From Canna indica (lineage: Eukaryota; Streptophyta; Magnoliopsida; Zingiberales; Cannaceae): a stretch of DNA of 64,000 nt. Shown in pieces: positions 33,999-44,222 of this stretch (its first letter is position 1; every line of letters begins with the position of its first letter). Location: positions 34,204,501 to 34,268,500 of the forward strand of contig CP136890.1 of the NCBI GenBank assembly GCA_034359265.1. Direction: 5' to 3'. A program made the translations under genes and the position numbers. A model generated the notes under the pieces. The model did not search any database, was not told the DNA's origin, and saw only the letters and a program-made list of their open reading frames with translations.

Positions 33999-34826
33999 GT
34001 GCTGTTTGGTTAGCGAAAATTATTTTTTGGTTTGGTTTCAGTGAAACTAAAAATTTGGTTTCGAAAACTTGGTTTTGGTTTCTAGTTTTCAATTTTCTGA
34101 AAACGCGTTTGGTTAATAAAAACAACATCAGTTTTAGTTAGTTGAAACCAGTAAATATTTATTTGATTATAAAAAATAATATTAATTTTTCTTGAATATT
34201 TTTAGTAGTAATTAAATGTTTAGTTAGTTTACAAAATTAAATATTTGTTAATATGGTTACAAAATATTTAAATGATTTAATTAATTAAGTTATAGGTAAT
34301 TTAAGATTTTTTTTTCAATTAGATATAAAAATTAATTAATAGTTATTATAAAATTTCAAAAAAAAATAAGTCCAATGATCTAAAATTAGGTTTGATTAAA
34401 TTATAAATAGACCAACTTTAAGAAAATTGAGTTATTTAAAATTTGGGTTTGAGTCAATTAGATATAAATTGGTTTAATTATTTTATAAATTTAAGATAAA
34501 AGTTTGACTTAAAAATGATGATTTTTATTTTTATTTTTAAAAATTCGATATAGTTTGATTTATTTTTAAATTAATTAATTTTATAAAAAAATATTTATAA
34601 TTACAAAGTTGTCACAACATTTTGATAACGAAACCGACAGTCTCGAAACCACAGAAAACAACATTCTGTTGTTTTCATTTTTATTAAGAAAACTGGTTTC
34701 GTTTTCATTCTGGTTTCGATTCAGTTTCACGAAAACACTAAACCAAACACGTTTTCGTAAGCAGTTTTGGTTTCAGTGAAACTGAAACCATGAAAACAGA
34801 CTTGGTTTCGCTAACCAAACAGGCCC
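33999..34826. mobile_element. Tourist-like (PIF/Harbinger) MITE, 828 bp, with exact empty site
   Basis: Terminal inverted repeats GG(T/G)(G/C)CTGTTTGGTTAGCGAAA at both ends, 2 mismatches in 21. Flanked by TAA (33996-33998 and 34827-34829). The left LTR copy shows the empty site with one TAA at the same place (gaaact-TAA-gggtcttc). AT-rich interior, rich in 'ggtttcg' words near both ends, no open frame. Confidence 0.88.
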
Positions 34827-35444
34827 TAAGGGTCTTCTACCTCATTGGTTTCCCCATCTTTTGGCGAGTGGTTCTTGGCCTAAACCCTTGATGATTTCCT
34901 CTTGCTGGCTGGCCGAAATTTTCACGAGGATGTGCGTGCTGCAATCTTCTTGATGATTTCGTGTTTGATGACTACCCTTTTGATGTGATTCGGTAAGGAG
35001 ATAACTCCCTTAAGGAAACTTGAGATTGAGCAGCCCTAGAACCTCCTTAGGGCCGACCAATCAAGGGAGGGGTCTTGAGAAGGTTCTTTGTTCAGCTTGG
35101 AGAAGGGAAGAAAATGGGTGGATTTGACGTTGCAGGAGAAAGAGTGAGGCAATGTGGATCACCCATTCCACGATGAGTTCTGCACTTCTGCTAAATATGG
35201 CAGCCATGTGAATAGGAGTAGCGGAATAGGAGCATCCCTATGGTAGCCAATCGGATACGAGACGTCGGTGAGTTTGGTGTAGGACAATCCAACTCAAGTG
35301 TCCTATTTGCTTGCCGAAATTCCTTAAGTTTTAGAGTAAGACTCTTAGTTTGATTGCCTTAGTTGATGTTGGAATGGGTACTTGAGCTCTAGGTTGTAGA
35401 TATAATGGATTTCTATCTAGTTGGTTACAATGGTCTCATGCTAA

Positions 35445-35885
35445 AATTTCTGTGCTATAAACATTATGCTTGCTGAAAATTTCTACCAATAGCATACTAA
35501 TTTCTGTATACTTTATTTCCTTGAAACTGTAATATACACTCTACCTTGTAAGTTGTTATGCTGAAATGCATGATGAATTTATTTCATGTATGATGAAAAC
35601 ATATGTTGATTTCATATCAAATATGCTGAAAATATATGCTAGAAATATATGCTGAAATCTATAGCAAGTGTGCTGAAATCTATATCATGTGTGCTGAAAT
35701 TATCATGCTGAAATCTATCGCATGTATGCGGAAATTATCATGCTGAAATCTATAGCAAGTGTGCTGAAATTATCATGTTGAAATCTATCTCATGTGTGCT
35801 GAAATTTCCTATAGAGATGTGCTGAAATTTCCTATAGATGCATGTTGAAATTTCTTGAGAATATATAGAGGCTGAAATTTCAGGA
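35445..35885 (+). repeat. 'TGCTGAAAT' word array in 3' LTR
   Basis: Same arrangement as 1950-2350, with small differences in copy number and phase. Confidence 0.7.
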
Positions 35886-37189
35886 TTGATAGTTTATATT
35901 CACGTTGTAAACTCGTGATTTACTCATCACTGTTATGGTTGTGAACAATGCTTGTTAGGGTTGGTTTAGAGCTAGATAAATCAGTACCTTAAGTATGAAT
36001 ATTTTAGTGTTCATAAAGAGATAGTCCATAACTCATAAAGAGATAGTCCATAAGAATAGAAACTGCTCAAAATTGTATTTCTATGCAAAATGGACACTTA
36101 GTTCGGAGATTGAGAAGTCGTCCGTTTAGTGCAAACTCTTAGGGTAAAATTGTAGGATACTAGTGTAGCTTCCGCACCAAATTTTAGCGAATTCCGAGTT
36201 GAGTAGACTGCGTTTAAAAATTTAGTTTGAAGGCTACCTATAATTGTCTATTTCTGCATATAACAGAAATTGTAAGAAGTTGAAAGTTTGATACAATATT
36301 CGGGGAATGAAACCTTGTCCAATGACATTGAAATTTTGGGAATTCATAGTGGGGTATGTGAAAAACCCTACGAATTTGGTAGAGGAAAAAAGAGTAAGAA
36401 TTGATTTAGTTATGAATTTCTAAAACAACAACTGAAACTGAAAAATCTGCTAGTGGATGTAGAACTTTGATGAAAGCCAGTTCGATACGCCATTTCGTGG
36501 TCGACCAGTCGTCGAAATGATCTGAAATGTTGCAGTTAGATTGTATGATATTCATACTTGATATTCTATGAGTTTTGTACGTAGCCATTTCATTTAAAAC
36601 AATGGTTTGGTAAAGGTAGCAAAAGTGGAGTTGTTAACCTTTGAGCAGTGCAGAAATTTGGCTAAATGTTGGGTGTTTGCCTAGTTTTCACTTGAGCAAT
36701 GAAATTGTTTCGATGTCTGTATCTTGCCGTTATGGTAGAATTAATATACATTGAATTACTACCTCGTTTCATATTAATTTTATTTGAATTCATGCTTGCT
36801 CAGAAATGCTCAGTCGATTATTATATTCCAAATTATGTGTGTGGACTTATATTGATTTCGGTACTTGAATAAGTCAACTGGACATGCATTCTATTATTGT
36901 ACGGAGGGCTAGATTGTTAATTTGTTGAACTTACTCGAGGTAATAGTCGAATTAAGCCATGATGGTGGCTGAAAATGTTGACTAAAATGGTTGTCTTGTA
37001 TGCTCAAAATCTCTATTTTTTGGTATTTAATGTGTGTGGGTTTTACATAGTGTTGAAATTATATGAATTCGGGTGATAATTGCATACTCACCTAAATGTT
37101 GTGACTTGTACACGATATGGTAACGTTTATTTTTATTCATTGTTGTGGCACCAAAAAGGGTGTGCTTGTGTATTATGCTTGTGATGCCG

Positions 37190-37695
37190 TTAGAGGGCAT
37201 TCCTAATGGTAGAGACTCGCTAGAGGGCTTTCCTAGCGTTGAGACATGTCGGAGGGCTTTCCTGACAGGAGAAGGGCAGCAGCATTACAGGGCCATCCTA
37301 GGTTGTTTGTCCCATGGATGGGTATGTGCTAGAGGGCCTTCCTAGCACCGTATCGAGTGGAGACTCGCTAGAGGGCCTTCCTAGCGTTCAGACATGTCGG
37401 AGGGCTTTCCCGACAAGAGAAGCGTAGCAGTACTAGAGGTCCTTCCTAGGCTGGCTGTCCCATGGATGGGTATGTGCTAGAGGGCCTTCCTAGCACCGTA
37501 CCTAGTGGAGACTCAGTAGAGGGCCTTCCTAGCATTGAGAAATTTCAGAGGGCTTTCCCGACAAGAGAGGGCAGCGGCACTAGAGGGTCTTCCTTGGCTG
37601 TCTGTCCTATGGATGGGTACGTGCTAGAGGACCTTCCTAGCTCCCTACCCGTTGGTGTCGTGTGTATGCGTTAGAGGGCTTTTCCTAATGTCATC
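37190..37695 (+). repeat. Hairpin array, 148-bp tandem unit, in 3' LTR
   Basis: Counterpart of 3675-4180 with the same hairpin types (ctagagggccttcctag, tcggagggctttcccga), some stems altered. Confidence 0.8.
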
Positions 37696-38285
37696 TGATC
37701 CCTGGCTTGTGTTCTTGTTATTGCATGGTTTATGAATATGGTGTTGGTCGAGATTGGCCAGTGTAGGTGCGTGCGCGAGCACGCACGAGAGGTGAGCATG
37801 AACATTGCGTTAATGTTTTTGATGGTTTACTTGGATATTTATATCTTTGATATGTTGGCTCGCCAGGGGCAGTTGTATATTATTTAATTAATATGGTTTT
37901 GCTTAGCGTGGGCTCAGTGCGAGCCACTCACCGGGTTCATTAGAACTCACCACTTTCTTCATGTTTCTTTTGCACATTCTTACTAGTAGAGGTACAAACA
38001 TACCATGCGTCGCAGTTGGGGGTTGCAAGCTCAGGTGACGAGTCTCGTGACATGTATGGGTCGTAGTCGAGTTGTAGGGAGTTTTGGTCATTGCATATTA
38101 TCATGTGTATGGTTGCAGAACCCGAATTATGTACACATATTTAGTGTCTTGACATTCTTATTTGATATATGCATAGTTTTTATTTCATTCCGTATTTGGC
38201 ATGTGTATGTTGGTAGGCTTTGGAGTACAAGTGTGTACTCTTGCCGGTATGTGACCCTAGGATTTGGGGCGTGGCAATACCTCAT

Positions 38286-38520
38286 TGTATAATACTCTGG
38301 CCGGCCGTATGAACATGTATAATACTCGGCCTCGACCAGCCGCATGAACATGTGTAATACTCGTCCTCGACCAGCTGCAATAACATGTGCAACACTCAGC
38401 CTTGACCACCCACATGAACATGTGTAATACTCGGCCTCGACTACCCGCATGAACATGTGTAATACTCGGCCTCAACCCGCCGCACAACATTTATAATACT
38501 CGGTCTCAACCAGCTGTGCA
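38286..38520. repeat. 35-bp minisatellite, about 6 copies
   Basis: Unit close to 'aatactcggcctcgacc-agccgcatgaacatgtgt'. Starts near 38291, 38321 (a shorter first unit), 38356, 38391, 38426, 38461 and 38492. Lies just outside the LTR end. Confidence 0.85.
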
Positions 38521-38869
38521 AGCACAATACATAATACACAGTGCATACAATGTTTCTAAACTCATTCAATTTTCGGGCTTACACCTGTACCGGCCCTACG
38601 CTGGGCTCATGTCATTTAATTTCCTTGTGTCATCCTACACATATTGCCTCTATGTTCGAAAATAGTTTATGAGTTTACTAGCAGTTCCATCATATTCTGA
38701 CATGATGTCCTACCAAAGATCATGCTCATCCTAGTAAACTTTTGTCTCTAGCATTTATCTACAATAGAATATGATAATCATAGCAACCTCACAACTTTTT
38801 TTGCATTCACATGGATAATTACTGCATTTAACAATTTAAATCACAACATTATCGAAAATAGTTTATCTT
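38521..38869. other. Unassigned sequence
   Basis: No gene, no repeat recognised. Confidence 0.4.
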
Positions 38870-40469
38870 TACAAGTGAAAATAAATTAGACGAAGCAAGT
38901 TAAGCCGAACAAATTGGGCTAAAGATGCGAATTAAAAAAAAAAAGTTTGGACAGGGATGCCAGTTAATTAATTGAATGATAAGTGAGTTTTTCCTATAAA
39001 ACTAAAGTGTATATTCAATTTTTTTAAAAAAAATTTAGAAATTGAATCAATTTGAAAAACTAGATTGATTTTAATTAATTTGAATTATTTGTAATTATGG
39101 GTAATCGCTATATTTGTACAAGTAAACATAAATTAGACAAAGCAAGTTAAGCCCAACAACTTGTGCTAAAGATGCGAATTAAAAAAAATATGTTTGGATA
39201 GGGATGCTAGTTAAGTAATTTGATTATAAGTGAATTTTTAATTTTTTTTAAAAAATTATAAATTGAATCAATTTGAAGAATTAGATTATTTTTAATTAAT
39301 TTATATTATTTGTAATTACGTGTAATAGCTATATTTGTACAAGTAAAAATAAATTAGACGAAGCAAGTTAAGCCGAACAAATTGGGCTAAAGATGCGAAA
39401 TAAAAAATATTGTCCATGTGTCATAACATTAATTTAAATTTTCAATTAAATTTAATATATTAGTTGAACAACATTTTGAACTAATTTTGGTCCAGTCTAA
39501 TCTGATAATTAATTATATAATAATGAAACAACATTTTAATATTTTTATTTTGAATAGTGTTATCATATTTTAATAGTTACATTATTATTCAAAAATTTTA
39601 TTACAAGACTTGTGCCTCAGTAGATTAATTAGTACTAATCAGAATAATAAGAAACTTTAAAAGTGAAAATTAAAAGTTTATCTTTACATGTGAAAATAAA
39701 TTAGACGAAGCAAGTTAAGCTGAACAAATTGGGCTAAAGATGCAAAAAATTTTAAAAAAATTGGATAGGGATGCAAGAGTAATTTGACTATAAGTGAATT
39801 TTTCCTATAAAACTAAAGTGTATATTTAAATTTTTTTAGAAAAAAAATTATAAATTGAATCAATTTGTAGAACTAGATTAATTTTAATTAATTGTATTAT
39901 TTGTAACTACGGGTAATAGCTATATTTGTACAAGTGAAAAAAAATTAGATTCAGTTTTTAAAAAATATATATATATAAATTGAATCAATTTGATGAACTA
40001 GATTAATTTTAATTAATTTGTATTAATTGTAATCACGGGTAATATCTATATTTGTACAAGTGAAAATAAATTAGACGAAGCAAGTTAAGCCGAACAAATT
40101 GAGCTAAAGATGCGAATTAAAAAAAAATTGTCCATGTGTTCACAAATTTAATTTAAATTAAAATTAAATTTAATATATTAATTAAACAACATTTTGTATT
40201 AATTTTGATCCATTCTAATTTGATAATTAATTATATATTAATGAAACAATATTTTAATATTTTTAGTTTAAATATTCTTATCATATTTTAATATTTTTAG
40301 TTTAAATATTCTTATCATATTTTAATAGTTACATTATTATTTTAAAATTTTATTATAAGACTTGTGCCTCAGTAGATTAATTATTACTAATCAGAATAAT
40401 AATATACTTTAAAACTGCAAAATTAAAAGTTTATCTTTACAAGTGAAAATAAATTAGACAAAGCAAGTT
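38870..40469 (+). repeat. AT-rich tandem repeat (245/350-bp units), segment 1
   Basis: The anchor 'gacgaagcaagttaagcc' recurs at about 38890, 39137, 39359, 39706, 40076 and 40458. Two unit types share a head (gaacaaattgggctaaagatgcgaatt). Type A (about 245 bp) continues 'tgtttggatagggatgcc'. Type B (about 350 bp) continues 'ttgtccatgtgttcata' and ends 'agacttgtgcctcagtag'. No coding potential. Confidence 0.88.
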
Positions 40470-40474
40470 AAGCC

Positions 40475-42869
40475 TGTAATACCCACTAAAATATTTTCTG
40501 TGTATTGATTTCAGCGGGTTGCGTGTGACGCGAGATGGTGTGCGCGGGCTTGAGCATTGACGCTTAGCTTGACGTGAGACCCGGATACTCTAGAAATTTT
40601 CTTAATTATAAATTTAAATGGTAAAATATTTTATGTGTCGCGTATTTAAAGAGGACTCCGTGTGGAATCCAACGGTTCAATCGGATCCGGATTCGGACTT
40701 GGATCGGGTGAGATAGAGAAGGTTTAGTGAACTACTTAAGTTAGGGGCAGAATTGTAATTTCAGCTAATAAAAAAAATAAAAATGAAAAAGTGGGGCGAC
40801 GAGTGATCTTGGAGAAGAGGAGAGATCGGATGCCAGATTCGGAGGAAATCGGAGATCGGACGCCAGATTTCTCAAAGCTCTCGTCTTTCTTCCGTTCTTC
40901 TTCCTTCTTGTGAGTGGATTCTTCTTTCCTCATCTGCCTCTTTCTCTCATGTGCCGCCTACTGCAATGTAGAGTTTTGAGAAATTTCTTTATATTAATTG
41001 GATTTCTCCACTTAATTGGATGATTCCCTTGATAAATAAGTGTTGATATGGATTAAGGTATAGTGTAGTGGTGAATAGAGATTGAAAACCCTAATTTGAT
41101 TTCCATGGCCGCAGGTGTCATATTCCTTGCAAACGTGGTGTGAATCAAACTGCCGCATGCTTTACTTTGTTTTTTTTTTTATCTTTTACTTCTTTGTATG
41201 GCCGAGCAGTACTTTAGAGTAGGGCTTCACAAGGTAGAGACTTAAAAGGAAATGTATTTTTTATCCCCTAGTTGTGCATTTTATCTTTGTTTTAATTTGG
41301 GTTGAAACAATGCCATACTTGAGTTCTTAATTGAGTGAAAATCGAAGCATGCTTAGATGATATATTTAGATGTTGAAATTTCATATGTTTATTGTGGAAA
41401 TTTATAGATTACTGATTCTGAAATTTCTTTTTTTTTTTTCACGTTGAAATCGTATAGTTTTGATGCTGAAAATTTCATGATAATGTTGCTGAAATTCTTT
41501 ATGTTTGAGACTTAAATTTCGTATAATGAAATGCTGGAATTTCATTTGGCATTGTGCTGAAATGATACACATAATAGAAGCTGAAATGTGTTGTGCTGGA
41601 AATTTAGTCAAAATTTATGCTGATTTGATTTAGCAGTTTGGACAATCAATTTAATGCGAAAAGTACTGATGTAACCTATCGATTTACATGTAGGGTATGT
41701 TTTGAGAACATAAAAAGTACTTAAGTAACTTGAACAGTAATGTGGGAGTAGGAAATGGACGATTTCAGTAACCTGGAATTTTCGTAGTGCATGTTAATCG
41801 GGCCGGGATGTGGGCTCGGTGTGACGTTCCTAATCCATCATAAACAATTGGGATTTTAGTTGATACCAGGGATAAGTGAACCTTCGGTGTGTTGACGTGA
41901 GGATGTGACCCTCGGGTAGTGGTCCAGGGCATATTGGGCCGAGTGGTGTGCACAACACACGAGGTGTTTATGGGCCTTATTAGGCTGAGTGGTGCGCTCC
42001 GCGCACGAGATACATGTGGCCGGTGGGCTGAGTAGTGCGCCTAGCGCATGTGATGACTATAGGTCGCATGCAGGCCGAGTGGTACGCACAACGTACAAGC
42101 GATCATGGGTCGGAGGGCCTTCCCGACCGAGTGGGTGCTGGATCTAGAGGGTCTTCCTAGACCAGTGAACCCGAGCAGGAAAACAGTGGGTACTGGTTCT
42201 AGAGGGCCTTTCTAGACCAGTGAACCCGAGCAGGAAAATAGTTGGGTACTGGTTCTAGAAGGCCTTCCTAGATCAGTGAACCTGAGGGGGAGAGTCAGTT
42301 GGACACTGAGTCTAGAGGGCCTTCCTAGATCAGTGAAACTGAGAAAAGTGACTAACTGATATTCAGAAATTAGAAAACATTTTCCGTAGAGTCGGATGGG
42401 AGTACATTCATTCCATAATTAACTTGACATCCGCACTCACTTGATATATTACCTGTATTGTCATTACTTGATTCCATTTACTGAGGATTGGGAGATCATT
42501 CACTCAGTTTTATACTCACTTTTATTTTCATGTTTGTTTTGCAGAGCGTGAGCCCGAGGTACGGCGCAGTTGGTGATGGCAGACTCCGGTAGCGATCTCG
42601 TGAGCTAGTTGATCGACGTGGTCGAGTCGAGTCTTGTTAGAACAGAGTCTGTTAAAACATTAGTGTGATTGGAATGATAGTCTTTTTATTTCCTGAATTT
42701 ATATTGTACTCCACAGATGTGATATTGAGTTGTCACTAAATGTTTATTTCTATGCTATAGTACATTATTTCCTGGTGTTGATGCGTATTATATCTAGATG
42801 TTTGGTTTAGGCTTCAGGGTGTTCGATCGCACTCTGGTCGGTCACGTGACTCAGTTTCGGGGTGTGACA
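40475..42869 (+). mobile_element. Solo LTR, Tekay/Del type, 2395 bp, perfect TSD
   Basis: Starts TGTAATACCC and ends GGGGTGTGACA. Flanked by AAGCC at 40470-40474 and 42870-42874, which rejoin the interrupted tandem repeat exactly. No internal region, so it is the product of LTR-LTR recombination. Contains gctgaaat words (41340-41610) and five hairpins with the shared loop (42108-42345). Confidence 0.93.
42108..42345 (+). repeat. Hairpin array in solo LTR
   Basis: GGTCGG/CCGACC (42108-42128); CTGGATCTAG/CTAGACCAG (42138-42165); ACTGGTTCTAGA/TCTAGACCAGT (42192-42221); then two more of the same kind ending at about 42340. Most carry a single bulge at the same place in the left arm. Confidence 0.8.
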
Positions 42870-43179
42870 AAGCCAAACAAATTTTGCTAAAGATGTGAAT
42901 TAAAAAAAAAGCTTGGATATGGATGCTAGTTAAGTAATATGATTATAAGTGATTTTTTCCTATAAAACTAAAGTGTCGATTCAGATTTTTTTATAAAAAA
43001 ATTTATAAATTGAATTAATTTTAAGAACTTGATTAATTTTAATTAATTTGTATTATTTGTAATTACGGGTAATAACTATATTTGTACAAAGTGAAAATAA
43101 ATTAGACGAAGGAACTTAACCGAACGAATTGGGCTAAAGATGTGAATTAAAAAAAATGTTTGGATAGGGATGCCAGTTA
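42870..43179 (+). repeat. AT-rich tandem repeat, segment 2
   Basis: Continues the array of 38870-40469. Interrupted at 43179 ('gatgccagtta') by the next LTR. Confidence 0.85.
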
Positions 43180-43922
43180 TGTAATACCCGCTAAAATATT
43201 TTTATGTGTATCGATTTCAGCGGGTTGCGCGCGGCGCGAGATGGTGTGCGCTGGCTTGAGCATTGGCGTTTAACTTGGGTGAGACTCGGATACTTTAGAA
43301 ATTCTCATAATTATAAATTTAAATGGCAAAATATTTTATGTGTCGTGGGTTTAAAGAGGACTCCGAGTGGAATCCAATGGTTCAATTGGATCTGGATTTG
43401 TGTTAGAATCAAGTGAGATATGGCCGGTTTGGTGAGTCACTTAAGACGGGGGTGTTTTGGTCATTTCAGTTTTTTTAAAAAATACACTAAGTGGGGCGCC
43501 GTACGGCTGCTATAGCCGCACGGAACCCGATATGCAATTTGGAGGAGGGCGGCGAGTGGACTTGTAGAGGAGGAGAGATCGGACGCCGGATTTCTCAAGG
43601 CTCTTGTCTTCTTTCCGTTCTTCCTTCTTCTTGTGAGTGGATCTCCCTCTCCTCTTCCCCCTTTCTTCCTTCTTGTGCTGCCCATGTCATGGAAAACTTT
43701 TTGAGGAATTGTTGAAAGCTTGTAAAGGATTGTTGTTGGATTAAATTATGTTGTAGATTGGTTAAAGAGGGGAGCAAAAAGTTTGTCACGCCCCAACTCA
43801 GGGTTCGCGTGATCGGCCAACTCAGGGTTCGCGTGATCGGCCAGGGTACGTGTCGGTACCCCGAAGCCTACCCTATGCACTGACCATCAACTCATAAAAC
43901 AAAATCAGACTGACATGGAAAT

Positions 43923-44173
43923 TGTTGGTAATCAGATAACTATATTAGGAAAGAGTTTATGATTTAATCCTATTATTTGTACAAATTAGGAGTAGTTATT
44001 TCCTTTCTTTTTTTTATTAGGTAGTGAATATCTATTTTTATTTCTGCATTTAAGAGGAGATTATTTCCTCCTCTATTTTAGAAAAATAATTGATTGTACC
44101 GCTACACCTAGGCCGATATATATACAGCCTTTGTAATCCCTTTCTTGAATACAGAAAATTATCTGTTTCTACA
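43923..44173 (+). repeat. Copia 5' LTR (251 bp)
   Basis: Starts TGTTGGTAATC and ends TGTTTCTACA; TATA-like 'atatatatacagcc' near 44119. Confidence 0.95.
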
Positions 44174-44185
44174 TGGTATCAGAGC
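44174..44185 (+). other. Copia primer binding site
   Basis: TGGTATCAGAGC directly after the 5' LTR; initiator tRNA-Met type. Confidence 0.92.
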
Positions 44186-44222
44186 CAGGTTCTGAACCAT
44201 CACTAAATACCTCTCTGTCCCT

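Larger units (their letters stand above)
1194..38276 (+). mobile_element. Large LTR retrotransposon without gag-pol (LARD-like, Tekay/Del-type ends), with nested insertions
   Basis: Two long direct repeats (1194-4737 and 33625-38276) enclose a PBS, an interior with no intact coding capacity, and a polypurine tract just before the second repeat. Intact LTRs of this type start TGTAATACCC and end GGGGCGTGGCA, recalled as a hallmark of Del/Tekay chromovirus LTRs. Excluding the CACTA insertion the interior is only about 1.9 kb, so the element is non-autonomous. Its first LTR lacks about 240 bp at the left, where the MULE end abuts, so the outer target duplication cannot be checked. Confidence 0.75.
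33625..38276 (+). repeat. 3' LTR (about 3.8 kb without its MITE)
   Basis: Starts TGTAATACCCGC, ends GGGGCGTGGCA. Matches 1194-4737 from 33862 onward and also has the first 240 bp that the left copy lacks. That first part matches the minus-strand solo LTR at 55127-57794. Contains the gctgaaat array (35445-35885) and hairpin array (37190-37695). Confidence 0.88.
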
